From positions 1 through 55,537 of the forward strand of contig NZ_QPJE01000015.1 of NCBI RefSeq assembly GCF_003337245.1: a stretch of 55,537 nt of DNA, read 5' to 3'. Shown in pieces: positions 32,355 through 40,940 of the stretch (position 1 is the stretch's first letter; every line of letters begins with the position of its first letter). This DNA is from Halanaerobium sp. MA284_MarDTE_T2. GTDB lineage: Bacteria > Bacillota > Halanaerobiia > Halanaerobiales > Halanaerobiaceae. The position numbers and the translations under genes were made by a program. Under the pieces are notes generated by a model that worked only from the letters and a program-made list of their open reading frames with translations, made no database searches and had not been told where the DNA came from.

Positions 32355-35204
32355 TTATTTTTTTTCATGTATAATAGAATACAAATATTCTTTCTCCTCA
32401 AAAGGTATTGGCTGACTATAGACCTCTACATCCTTAGCTTCTTCATTAACTGTTCGATGCTTAAAATTAAAATAGTTTTTGTTTTTATTCCTTGCCTCTT
32501 CCATTTCTTTTTTTACCTCTTCTTTATTTAAGACATTTATATCTGATATTTTCATTGAAGTGAGTTTATCCTTACTCCAGCCATAAAAATTTACAGCTGC
32601 AGGATTAGCATCAACTATCTCACCATTATCAGGATCAATAATCAACATAATTGTGTTATCATTTTCAAAGAGTGCTTTATATCTACCTTTTATATTCTCA
32701 TATTTCCTTTTGGTTTCTTTAAGTTCATTAATATCTCGGTAGATAATATAATATCCCATATTACTACCATTTAAATTAATCGGAAAAGCCTGGATTGAAA
32801 CATTAATCAGTTCGCCATTTTCTTTTTTTCTGACAGTTTCTGAGTTAATATCTTCACCCTGAATTAATCTGTGGATATAATTATCAGTTTCTTTAGTTTT
32901 ATCTTCAGGAACAATCTTTTTGATATTTTCTCCTATTATTTTTTTCCGATCATAGCCAAACATGTCAAGAAAATAATTGTTAGCTTTGATAATAGAAAAA
33001 CTATGATCAACAATTACGATCCCTTCTTCAGATTTTTCAAATAATTTTTCATATTCTTCTTTTCTTGTTAAAATATAATTTCTGTTTTTAGAATTGTTAA
33101 TCTCATTATTTAAAACTTTCACTTCAAGCTGGTTAATTTCATCATCTTCGATAATCCTGATAAAGGTATCTGCCACCTGAGGTGAAAACTGGCTGCCTCT
33201 ATTTCTTTTTATCTCCATCAGTGCTTTTTCAAAGCTTAAAGAATTTCGGTATGCTCTTTTAGATAACATTGCATCCCAGGCATCTGCTACTCCTAAAATT
33301 TGAGAAATCAAAGGAATCTCATTTTCCTTTAACCCTTCAGGATAGCCCCTACCATCCCATCTTTCATGATGGTGCAGCAGATATTTGGCAATCGGTTTTA
33401 ATATTTCAGAACTGCTCAATGCTTTACTTCCCCAAACAGGATGTTTTTTGATCAATTCATATTCCTGGTCAGTTAATTTTTCTGTTTTATTTATAATATC
33501 GAGTGGTATAAGTAATTTTCCTATATCATGAACTAATCCTGCCCAGTAGGTGTTTCTAATTGTTTGTTTGGAAAGATTCATCTCCTTAGCTATAGCGGCT
33601 GCTATTTTTGCTACATTTTCAGAATGCCCCTTAGTATAGAGGTCATACATTTCCATAATTTTAATAATTGAAGTTATAAGTTCTTTTGTAAAATTAGTCT
33701 GTAAATTATCAAATCTCTTAAAGGCAAAAAAGGAAGAAGCCAGACTTGAAAAAGATTTTAATACTTTTTTACTAGTCTCACTAAAGTTTCTACTGCTTTC
33801 TTTTTTAATATCAAGCCCTATCCGACCAACTATCTGACCTTCTATTACAATATTTATATAGAGAGAATCTTTAATTGGTTTTAATGCTTTCAATAAGCTT
33901 TCTTTTTTATCTAATTCCATCCTATCTATATCAAAAAAATAATTTTTAGTATTATTTACAGATTTATTTCCCTCATCAATTAACAGTTCATGGTCAAAAG
34001 TTATTTTTTCTAAAATTTTAATATCATGGCCAACTGCATCTACAAATTTACATTTGTCCTGCCTGTTTATTATACAGATTTTCCCATAGTCAGCTTCTGG
34101 AATTATCTCTACTGCACTTTTTAATAAATCAGCAAAAAATTCTTTTTCACTGAGTAGGGTTTTGTCTTCCATATTAGATACAAGCTCAATCATATTAACA
34201 AATCTCTGGTTGAGTAAATTTATTTCTTCAAAAGACTGTTCTAATTCCTCGTTCATAGCTATAACTTCTTCATTATAGGCAGTTAACTGTTCAAAAGCAG
34301 CAGAAAGTTCTTCTTTTTGTTCTCTAATTTGTTCTTCTCTTTTCTTTCTTTCAGTAACATCAAAAGCAAAGCCTTCAATTACGTAAGTACCATCTTCTTT
34401 TATTCTGCTTTTTCGAGCATTCATACTAATCCATTTATGAATTTCATTTTTTCCTATCGCTTGATATTCAAAATTTTTAACTTCACCATTTTTATTTAAT
34501 ATTTTTATAAATTCTTCTCTTCGCTTTTGATTTAAATAAAGGTCTTTTTTTAAGTCATTATAATGTTTTAGAGTATCATCTATACTGGAAAATCCAATAA
34601 TTTCTGCCATGGTTTTATTAATAGAAATCACTTTACCGTTAGAAGTGGTTTCAAAAATGCCTATTGGTGCTTTATTAACTGTATCATCATATTTATCATT
34701 TTTCTTTTTTATTATTTCATTAGCTCTTTTTATTTCAATATTTTTATCAATTATTTCAAGGTGAGATTCTATTAATTCTTTAAACTGCAGCATAATTTCC
34801 TGTGTGTTTTCAGAAAAATGATGTGTTTTTTTGTCATAAATACACAGTGTACCAAAAATTTTACCATCAGCCCATTTTAAAGGATAGCCTAAATATGCAT
34901 TTATTCCAGCCTGAGCATCAATTGAATCTTTCCACTTGCTGTTTTCTAAAGCATTGACAATCATTACTTTCTTCTCATTTTTAATAACTGCCTCACAATA
35001 ATGACCTGATAGTTTAGTTCTCATGCCCTCTTTGAAGATATTCTCAATATTATCACCTGCTTTAAAAACATCAAGAAAAGGAGGTTCAAACCTTGTTATC
35101 AAAGCATCTGTACTGCCTGCTGTTCTAACTAATATATTTACAATGTTCTGCCATTTATCCTGAATTTTTACTGGGATTTTTTTGTTATAAGCTTTTTCAC
35201 TCAC
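32355..35204 (-). CDS. Multi-sensor HD-GYP protein (GAF-PAS-GAF-HD-GYP-PAS-PAS)
   Basis: A 949-residue soluble sensor phosphodiesterase. It starts with a GAF-like domain (about 10-155), then PAS (165-290), a coiled coil, a second GAF (335-495), a complete HD-GYP domain (505-690) and two C-terminal PAS domains (705-945). GLVHDIGKLLIPLDIINK and HHHERWDGRGYPEGL carry the metal ligands and GYP motif. Having PAS domains after the catalytic domain is less common. The start is GTG at 35204, eight bases after AAGGAG. It is the first gene of the three-gene c-di-GMP operon. Confidence 0.88.
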   Translation of the reverse strand: MSEKAYNKKIPVKIQDKWQNIVNILVRTAGSTDALITRFEPPFLDVFKAGDNIENIFKEGMRTKLSGHYCEAVIKNEKKVMIVNALENSKWKDSIDAQAGINAYLGYPLKWADGKIFGTLCIYDKKTHHFSENTQEIMLQFKELIESHLEIIDKNIEIKRANEIIKKKNDKYDDTVNKAPIGIFETTSNGKVISINKTMAEIIGFSSIDDTLKHYNDLKKDLYLNQKRREEFIKILNKNGEVKNFEYQAIGKNEIHKWISMNARKSRIKEDGTYVIEGFAFDVTERKKREEQIREQKEELSAAFEQLTAYNEEVIAMNEELEQSFEEINLLNQRFVNMIELVSNMEDKTLLSEKEFFADLLKSAVEIIPEADYGKICIINRQDKCKFVDAVGHDIKILEKITFDHELLIDEGNKSVNNTKNYFFDIDRMELDKKESLLKALKPIKDSLYINIVIEGQIVGRIGLDIKKESSRNFSETSKKVLKSFSSLASSFFAFKRFDNLQTNFTKELITSIIKIMEMYDLYTKGHSENVAKIAAAIAKEMNLSKQTIRNTYWAGLVHDIGKLLIPLDIINKTEKLTDQEYELIKKHPVWGSKALSSSEILKPIAKYLLHHHERWDGRGYPEGLKENEIPLISQILGVADAWDAMLSKRAYRNSLSFEKALMEIKRNRGSQFSPQVADTFIRIIEDDEINQLEVKVLNNEINNSKNRNYILTRKEEYEKLFEKSEEGIVIVDHSFSIIKANNYFLDMFGYDRKKIIGENIKKIVPEDKTKETDNYIHRLIQGEDINSETVRKKENGELINVSIQAFPINLNGSNMGYYIIYRDINELKETKRKYENIKGRYKALFENDNTIMLIIDPDNGEIVDANPAAVNFYGWSKDKLTSMKISDINVLNKEEVKKEMEEARNKNKNYFNFKHRTVNEEAKDVEVYSQPIPFEEKEYLYSIIHEKK

Positions 35205-35360
35205 TTAAAATTCTCCTTTTATAATTCAATTCTGGTTTGTTTCCAAATTTAGAACATTAAATAACTTTTCCGTATCGATTACTATTACTAATTTCTCGTT
35301 AAATGTTAAAATCCCTTCTATTTAATTCAATTACATATTTCCCTGACCTAAAAAATGAAA

Positions 35361-35393
35361 CTCCACCTAAATCCTTTTTTGCTTTAGGTGGAG
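35361..35393 (-). terminator. Terminator after the tungstate transporter operon
   Basis: CTCCACCTAAA and TTTAGGTGGAG form a perfect 11-bp stem with an 11-base loop. On the minus strand a T-rich tract (TTTCATTTTTT) follows. It lies past the wtpC stop and before the HD-GYP gene. Confidence 0.75.
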
Positions 35394-35435
35394 AGGTTCA
35401 CATAAAAAGCAAAACTGGAAATCACAGATTTTAAT

Positions 35436-36488
35436 TTAATAAACATGGACAGCCGATGCTTTAAATGTTAAATAAACTTCTTTTTCTTTTTTTAAATCAA
35501 ATTCTTTAAGTGACTGTCTGGTAATATGAACAGCAACATCTACCCCTATATCTACTATTACCTCCAGATAATTAAGCCTATCTTTTATCATTTTAATTTT
35601 TCCTTTAAATGAATTGCAGGCTGATGAGGAAAAAGTTCCAGTAGAAATTATTATGTCTTCAGGTCTAATTGTCAAATTTGTTTTATCATTAATATTATCA
35701 ATTATTGTTATTTTAATATCTTCACTCTTTCCCTTAATTAATACTTCATTCTCTGCATCAGTAGCTTTTGCCTCATAAATATTTTTAGTTCCAACAAATT
35801 CTGCAACAAATTTTGAGGCAGGTTTCTGAAAAATTTCTTCAGCTTCACCTTTTTGTTCAATTTTACCATTATTCATAACTGCTATTCTGTCTGCCAAAAC
35901 AAGAGCTTCAACAAAATCATGAGTTACATGAATGGTAGTTGTCCCCAATTTATTATGAATTTTTTTCAATTCATTTATTAATTTTTCTCCAGTAACGGGG
36001 TCAACTGCGCTTAAAGGTTCATCTAATAGTAATACATCAGGGGAGGTTATTAACGCTCTGGCCAGGGCTACCCTCTGTTTTTCTCCTCCACTTAGAGTAT
36101 TTACATCCCTATATAAAAGATTTTCTATATCGAAGAGATCCAGCATCTCCTGCAATTTATTCTCTATTTCATTTTTACTATATTTATTAGAAATTTTTAA
36201 CCCAAAAATTATATTGTTTTTAACATTAAGATGGGGAAAAAGCATATAATCCTGATATACCATTCCTATTTTTCTTTCTTCTGGTGAATAATTTGTTATA
36301 TTTTCATCTTTAAAAAATATGGACCCTTTATCTTCTTTTATCAAACCTGCTATTATTTCCAGAATAATAGTTTTACCTGTCCCGGTAGGTCCCAAAATAA
36401 CAAAATATTCTCCACTCTCAATCTCTAAATTAATATTTTCCATCTTAAAATCATCATATTCTTTTTTTATATTTTCTAATTTCAGCAT
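35436..36488 (-). CDS. wtpC: Tungstate/molybdate ABC transporter ATPase
   Basis: ABC ATPase of about 350 residues. Walker A GPTGTGKT, signature LSGGEKQR, Walker B VLLLDEPLSAVD and H-loop VTHDFVEA are intact. The C-terminal ~110 residues form an OB/TOBE-like regulatory domain (DINDKTNLTIRPEDIII, then DIGVDVAVHITRQSL) typical of ModC/WtpC. ATG at 36488 follows GAGGGA and lies one base after the permease stop. It is the last gene of the wtpA-wtpB-wtpC operon and ends at a hairpin terminator. Confidence 0.85.
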   Translation of the reverse strand: MLKLENIKKEYDDFKMENINLEIESGEYFVILGPTGTGKTIILEIIAGLIKEDKGSIFFKDENITNYSPEERKIGMVYQDYMLFPHLNVKNNIIFGLKISNKYSKNEIENKLQEMLDLFDIENLLYRDVNTLSGGEKQRVALARALITSPDVLLLDEPLSAVDPVTGEKLINELKKIHNKLGTTTIHVTHDFVEALVLADRIAVMNNGKIEQKGEAEEIFQKPASKFVAEFVGTKNIYEAKATDAENEVLIKGKSEDIKITIIDNINDKTNLTIRPEDIIISTGTFSSSACNSFKGKIKMIKDRLNYLEVIVDIGVDVAVHITRQSLKEFDLKKEKEVYLTFKASAVHVY

Positions 36489-36489
36489 T

Positions 36490-37290
36490 TTATCCCTCAG
36501 TCCTATCTTCAATAGAACTCATTTTGGTATTAACAAGTCGAAGAACAACAAAAATTATTAAACTTGCTAAAACCATTATAGCAGAAATTGGCTGCGAATA
36601 TTTTAAACCAAATGAGGTGAATCTTTCATAAATCAACACTGAAGCACTCATTGGATGATAGGCTAAAATAACTACTGCTCCAAATTCAGATAATCCTCTG
36701 GCCCACATCATAAGAGAACCAGAAATAATATGACTTAAATTAAGTGGTAGGGCAATTTTAAAAAAAGTCTGAGCAGGTGAAGCGCCAAGACTTCTGGCAG
36801 CTCTTTCAAGTCGGGGATCTATAGCTCTAAAACCCTCGACTGCATCATTTAAAAGAAAAGGCATACTAACAAACATCATAGCAATAACAATACCTGCAAA
36901 TTCGCCAACAAAGCTCAATCCAAAATTACTAAAAAACTTCCCAAGAAAAAATCTATTACCAAATACAGTAAGTAAAGCTATACCAGCAGCAGGATGAGGA
37001 ATGATAACTGGAAGGTTCATTATTCCCTCAATAAAAACCTTCCCTGGAAAATTAATCCTGGCTAAAAAATAAGCCAGGGGTACTGCTAAAAAAATTGAAA
37101 CTACAGTAGCAACTAGGGATGCTTTAAAAGTTCTCAAAATTGTACTATATACTTCCCTTTCTTTTACAGTATCTAAAAGCATATTTACACTACTTCCAGC
37201 AATTAATTTAAAAATGGGCGCAATCACAAAAAATATTAATATTAAAGATAATATTGTAATTACAAAATTAAAAAGGGATTTCTTAATCAT
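36490..37290 (-). CDS. wtpB: Tungstate/molybdate ABC transporter permease
   Basis: Permease of 266 residues with about six membrane segments, of the ModB/WtpB type. The ATPase-contacting EAA loop reads RAARSLGASPAQTFFKIALPL, preceded by MNLPVIIPHPAAGIALL typical of oxyanion permeases. It starts two bases after the wtpA stop, with GAGGAAG as RBS. It passes tungstate or molybdate into the cytoplasm for cofactor synthesis. Confidence 0.87.
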   Translation of the reverse strand: MIKKSLFNFVITILSLILIFFVIAPIFKLIAGSSVNMLLDTVKEREVYSTILRTFKASLVATVVSIFLAVPLAYFLARINFPGKVFIEGIMNLPVIIPHPAAGIALLTVFGNRFFLGKFFSNFGLSFVGEFAGIVIAMMFVSMPFLLNDAVEGFRAIDPRLERAARSLGASPAQTFFKIALPLNLSHIISGSLMMWARGLSEFGAVVILAYHPMSASVLIYERFTSFGLKYSQPISAIMVLASLIIFVVLRLVNTKMSSIEDRTEG

Positions 37291-37292
37291 AT

Positions 37293-38255
37293 TTATTCTT
37301 CCTCAACAAGCGGTTTTAAATTCTCTGGAATTGCTTTCATATCATTTACTACAGGTGGATTGATAGCTGGCTGACCATTTTTCTCCATTATTTTTTGACC
37401 TTCTGGACCGGCCAAAAATTTAATAAAGGCAACTGCACCTTCTCTATTAGGGGGATTGTGCGGAATGGTCAGCCCATAAACCATTGGTTTACCGGTTTTA
37501 GTTATTGTTTCTCCAGGTTCCTTACCGGAAACTTCAAAACTGGCTTTTGCATAAAAATCAGCATATTTATTTGTTCTGAGATTTATTTTATCTGAAAGAA
37601 TTACAAAAGGAGCTTCATGCTGTTTCGCAACTGAACGATAAATAAATATATAGTCCAGCTCTCCTGTTTCCAATAAAGCAAGTAAATCAGCTGATTTAGG
37701 TCTTGTATTTTTAGGTGGGCAGTTTTTTCTCAACTTATTATAAAGATTTTCTTCACCGTAATGTAATTCAGCAAGTTTCCAGACCAGCTGACTTCTATAA
37801 CCAGCAGGATCTGCATCTGGATCAGAATGACCATATTCTACATCATCTCGGAGTAAAATTTTATACCAATTTTCACTATTAATTTCATCCTTATACTTAG
37901 AAAGCTCATTATACATAATAACCAGCTCATTTGTAGCAAAATTTAGATACCAATCAGCATAATCAGGCATCATTAAACTTTCAATAACTGTATAATCAGC
38001 TGAGGCAACAATATCAGCCTGTCTACCTAAATCAGTTACTTTTCTGGCTGTTGTTCTGCTCCCAGCTGATTCTCTTACAATATTTGCTGCAGGATATTTA
38101 TCTTCAAAAGCTTTTTCCATGTCAAGAAAAGGAATACTCAATGATCCGGCATGAAAAATAATTATTTCACCAGAAACTTCCTCAGCCATAACATTATTAC
38201 CTGCAAAAACAAGACTAAAAGACAAAACCAATAAAACCGCTAATACCTTCTTCAT
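37293..38255 (-). CDS. wtpA: Tungstate/molybdate-binding protein
   Basis: Periplasm-side binding protein of 320 residues with a Sec signal peptide (to about residue 24). The mature part follows WtpA: IIIFHAGSLSIPF at the anion site, ESAGSRTTARKVTDLGR, DIVASADYTVIESLM, and GHSDPDADPAGYRS. WtpA proteins favour tungstate, which suits tungsten aldehyde:ferredoxin oxidoreductases and the ferredoxin at the left end. It is first in the operon, with a 400-bp leader region upstream holding possible RNA structure and a palindromic operator. Confidence 0.88.
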   Translation of the reverse strand: MKKVLAVLLVLSFSLVFAGNNVMAEEVSGEIIIFHAGSLSIPFLDMEKAFEDKYPAANIVRESAGSRTTARKVTDLGRQADIVASADYTVIESLMMPDYADWYLNFATNELVIMYNELSKYKDEINSENWYKILLRDDVEYGHSDPDADPAGYRSQLVWKLAELHYGEENLYNKLRKNCPPKNTRPKSADLLALLETGELDYIFIYRSVAKQHEAPFVILSDKINLRTNKYADFYAKASFEVSGKEPGETITKTGKPMVYGLTIPHNPPNREGAVAFIKFLAGPEGQKIMEKNGQPAINPPVVNDMKAIPENLKPLVEEE

Positions 38256-38658
38256 TTTATTAAAAGCCCCTTTTGAGTTTTTTGAATCTTAAAGAAAAGA
38301 AGATTAAAAAAAATAAAAATCCGATGTTAAATAAAAATAAAGAGATAGGATTAAATGTCTTCTTTCCCAGCCAGGAAGTAAATTAGTTTCCCAACAGACC
38401 TATTGATCTTATAATCATAATTTATACCTTAGTTTTTAAGAATTGAAGACTCATATTTTGCTTTTTTAATTATATCCTATTTTTATGTCTAATTCAAACC
38501 GTGCATTTAATTATGCAATCAGTCAGGAATTAAATTTTCTGCATAAATAATTGGATTTTAATGTGATTCTGTATTTTGCAAATCATATTAAAGTTTAACC
38601 AAAAGAAGACAGGCTAGATCAGTTTCTTTCACTTTTTAAAAATCTAATTTCACTATTG
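38256..38658. other. Regulatory region upstream of wtpA
   Basis: No gene seen. On the minus strand around 38335-38405, ATAGG...CCTAT can enclose GTTGGGAA/TTCCTGGC (with G-U pairs) and GTCT/AGAC, a possible leader RNA. TGCATTTAATTATGCA (38502-38517) is an imperfect palindrome that could be an operator. Both are suggestions only; a Moco-type assignment is not supported by any motif I recognise. Confidence 0.35.
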
Positions 38659-39441
38659 TTACTTCACTATATTTGTTATTCTTCCTATATTTTCTATCTC
38701 TACTTCTATTTTATCTCCAGATTTTAGAAATATTGGAGGTTTCTTATTATATCCTACCCCTTTTGGAGTGCCTGTTAAAATTACAGTTCCTGGATTTAGG
38801 GTAAAGTTTTTCGAACAATAACTAACTAATTCTTGAATATTAAATATCATGTTAGATGTATTAGAATCTTGCACAATTTGGTTATTTAATATAGTTTTTA
38901 TTGCACAATTATTAGGGTCAGCTAACTCAGTTTCTATCCAGGGACCAATTGGTCCGAATGTGTCAAAAGATTTACTGCGAGCCCACTGTGAATCAATTTC
39001 AAACTGACAATCTCTTGCAGTTATATCATTGGCACAAGCATAACCAAATATATATTCATTAACTTCATTAACAGAAATATCTTTAGCCTCTTTCCCAATA
39101 ACTACCGCTAATTCACCTTCATAATCTGTTTTATTTGGAGCTATACTGGGAAGAACTATCTTCTCTCCATCCCCTATAATACTTGTAGTAGCCTTTAAAA
39201 AAATTAGAGGCTTTTCTGGGAGTTTTTCATTTAGTTCTTTTGCATGTTTTTTATAATTTAAACCAATACCAATAATATTAGGCGGATTTATTGGAGCTAA
39301 AAATTCAACTTCTTCTTTGCTAAATTTATCATTAATACTATAATCGTCATCAAAAATGTTCCCTTCAATTTTATAAACATAATCATCTACTAATTTGCCG
39401 TAAAATTTTTTGTTGTTATTTTGAAATCTTACAATTTTCAT
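38659..39441 (-). CDS. Fumarylacetoacetate hydrolase family protein
   Basis: FAH-superfamily enzyme of about 260 residues (acylpyruvate or 2-keto-acid hydrolase/decarboxylase type). IGIGLNYKKHAKEL binds near the active site, DYEGELAVVIGKEA carries the metal-ligand glutamates, and NDITARDCQFE and TGTPKGVGYNKKPP are conserved. ATG at 39441 follows GAGGGG at seven bases and gives a standard N-terminus (MKIVRFQNN). The frame is open further upstream to 39519 but that part overlaps a different 24-codon ORF. Substrate not assignable. Confidence 0.82.
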   Translation of the reverse strand: MKIVRFQNNNKKFYGKLVDDYVYKIEGNIFDDDYSINDKFSKEEVEFLAPINPPNIIGIGLNYKKHAKELNEKLPEKPLIFLKATTSIIGDGEKIVLPSIAPNKTDYEGELAVVIGKEAKDISVNEVNEYIFGYACANDITARDCQFEIDSQWARSKSFDTFGPIGPWIETELADPNNCAIKTILNNQIVQDSNTSNMIFNIQELVSYCSKNFTLNPGTVILTGTPKGVGYNKKPPIFLKSGDKIEVEIENIGRITNIVK

Positions 39442-39457
39442 TATATTACCCCTCTTT

Positions 39458-39532
39458 TTATAATATTTTTTCGCCTTTAAGAACTCGAAGACCAATTTCC
39501 ATTTCCTCATCAGCATCATAAGTTTTAGGCAT
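39458..39532 (-). other. Possible 24-residue ORF or gene remnant
   Basis: ATG at 39532, preceded by GGGGGG, opens a short frame beginning MPKTYDADEEMEIGLRVL and ending at TAA 39458, just before the FAH gene RBS. It could be a small peptide or the left-over 5' end of a lost gene. No family recognised. Confidence 0.3.
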
Positions 39533-39682
39533 TTGCTTTTTACCCCCCTATAATTATTATCAAAAGAAAAGCTACTAGAAAAATATATACTAATGACGTG
39601 AAAAAAACTGCTAATATAATGCTCGACAGCGTGGAATCGCTTCTTTTTGTGATGAATGGCAAGGAATATTTAAGATAATATA

Positions 39683-39711
39683 TTGAATTGTTACATCTGC
39701 TCCATTATATA
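39683..39711 (+). promoter_or_regulatory. Candidate promoter of truncated antiporter gene
   Basis: TTGAAT (39683-39688) and TATATA (39706-39711) are 17 bases apart and 38 bases before the ATG at 39750. Confidence 0.5.
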
Positions 39712-39749
39712 CTTAAGGACAAAAGTTTAAAAGAGAGGAATAAAAAAAC

Positions 39750-40076
39750 ATGAATGACAATTCAGTTTTAAATATGACGATATATGAGCTGGAACAGTGG
39801 ATTATTGCAAATAATATTGCTGATAAAGAAATATATTTAATTACAGCATTTTTATTTTTCGCATTTTTGACAGTATTACTTTCAAAAAAATACCATATAC
39901 ATGAGGTTGTAGGCTATGTATTTCTTGGTATTTTATTGAGTCCGGATATAGTAAAACTTTTTCCTTATGTAAGCGTAGATTTGAGAAATCTTTATACCTT
40001 TATTCTAGCAAATATGAGTTATATAACCCAAATGGCTCTAGCATTTATAGCTTTTACAATCGGTAGTAAGTTATGA
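39750..40076 (+). pseudogene. Cation:proton antiporter (CPA2), truncated by IS3-family end
   Basis: A 108-residue N-terminal piece of a CPA2/Kef-type antiporter. After a short N-terminus come hydrophobic segments with HEVVGYVFLGILLSPDIV and ALAFIAFTIGSKL, characteristic of the first helices of this family, which normally has at least ~380 residues. The stop TGA (40074-40076) is the first bases of TGAGCTTCCCCC, which looks like an IS3/IS150-family terminus. The rest of the gene is absent. The promoter and RBS (AGAGAGG) remain intact, so a fragment may still be made. Confidence 0.75.
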
Positions 40077-40262
40077 GCTTCCCCCATTAAATTAGACACT
40101 TATTTTAGATATTTAGATAGTTTTACTTATTTTGTGATCTTTTTGATAAATTAATTCTGTTTTATAGTGAAAAAGCTTTATGCTCCTGCATTGTCCAAGC
40201 AGTCTCCTTGGCAGCTCGTTGAAGAACTTATTCCTTTTTTCATCAGTATCATAAGTGGTAAA
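40074..40262 (-). mobile_element. IS3-family (IS150-like) transposase remnant with right end
   Basis: The minus strand encodes, around 40195-40250, GISSSTSCQGDCLDNAGA, matching the GI-QSMSRKGNCLDNAVAES motif of IS3-family OrfB. It continues through a nonsense codon (E to stop) and a frameshift into SFFH and then YKTELIYQKDH, corresponding to SFFGTLKTELIY-KD. The end TGAGCTTCCCCCATTAAATT at 40074 resembles the inverted repeat of IS150-type elements. Only about 190 bp of the element survive; the other end is lost at the junction with an acetate-kinase fragment. Confidence 0.75.
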
Positions 40263-40353
40263 TTAAACCTTTAATCAGCACACTCTCTGTTTCCATATTA
40301 AACAGCTATTACTTTAAAGTTGGGCTACCACTATTAATAACAAGTAATTTCAT
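40261..40353 (-). pseudogene. ackA: Acetate kinase 5' fragment (ackA pseudogene)
   Basis: From ATG 40353 the minus strand reads MKLLVINSGSPTLK, two stops, then LFNMETESVLIKGLI. Acetate kinases begin MK-LVINSGSSSLKYQLFNM-, so the two stops replace Tyr and Gln (TAT to TAA, CAG to TAG). Homology ends at about 40261, where the IS3 remnant begins. GGGGA precedes the ATG. It is a dead duplicate; a functional ackA must be elsewhere if acetate is produced. Confidence 0.8.
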
Positions 40354-40373
40354 TTTTCCCCAATAAATTTTAT

Positions 40374-40940
40374 TTAATTTTTTATAACTTTTTCAACCCA
40401 TTCTGAACACAGAACCCAGACAGCCGCTCCCCTTTTTGCAGAGTTAAACCCATCATTTTCAGACTCAAAGAGCTTCTGCCAGCTCTGTCTAATCTTATTT
40501 TTCAAAACTGGATAGTATGGAGAAAGCATAACTTCTGAATCATCAGTTATTCCCCACTTTTTTAAAGCTTTCTGATGCTCTTCTAAATCTTTTTGATCAT
40601 CTGCAATATAACTGAGATTTAAAATTTTATTCCATTTCTTTTTATCAAAAAATATTATTTTTTCTTTAGGCACCTGCAGTTTAATTAAAAAACCTCCCCC
40701 ACCATTCAGTACAGACTTTGGGTCAGCTGCAGCCCAAAATGGATATTCAGCATCTTCAGGTTTTTGAACTATCTTTTTAGCTTCACTAACAAAAAAGTCA
40801 TATGCTTTCAAAAATATTTCAGCCTCTGAACCATACTTCCGCTTAATATATCTTTTCTTAACCGTCAGCCTTTTCTCTTTAAATAATAAATCTTTGACTT
40901 TTTTGCTCTGCTGAGTCCAAAGTTTAACTTTTGTACTCAT
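40374..40940 (-). CDS. DUF3841 family protein (copy 2)
   Basis: A 188-residue DUF3841 protein of unknown function. KVKLWTQQSKKVKDLLFKEK at the N-terminus, RYIKRKYG, AEYPFWAAADP, and a C-terminal AAVWVLCSEWV follow the family pattern; no catalytic motif is evident. ATG at 40940 follows GGTGG. It overlaps the upstream DUF3841 paralogue by 17 bp, so they are coupled. The two are about the same length but have diverged. Members often occur as single genes; the pair is a local duplication. Confidence 0.75.
   Translation of the reverse strand: MSTKVKLWTQQSKKVKDLLFKEKRLTVKKRYIKRKYGSEAEIFLKAYDFFVSEAKKIVQKPEDAEYPFWAAADPKSVLNGGGGFLIKLQVPKEKIIFFDKKKWNKILNLSYIADDQKDLEEHQKALKKWGITDDSEVMLSPYYPVLKNKIRQSWQKLFESENDGFNSAKRGAAVWVLCSEWVEKVIKN

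Noticed and set aside
39500-39532. ACTTATGAT-CTGATGA similarity between 39500-39532 and the IS3 remnant near 40240.
   Set aside because: The shared stretch is short, read in different frames, and not backed by flanking similarity.
40427-40445. CTCCCCTTTTTGCAG inside the DUF3841 gene matches 15 bases of the MITE arm.
   Set aside because: It lies within a conserved coding stretch, lacks the rest of the element and any flanking repeat, so chance is the simpler reading.
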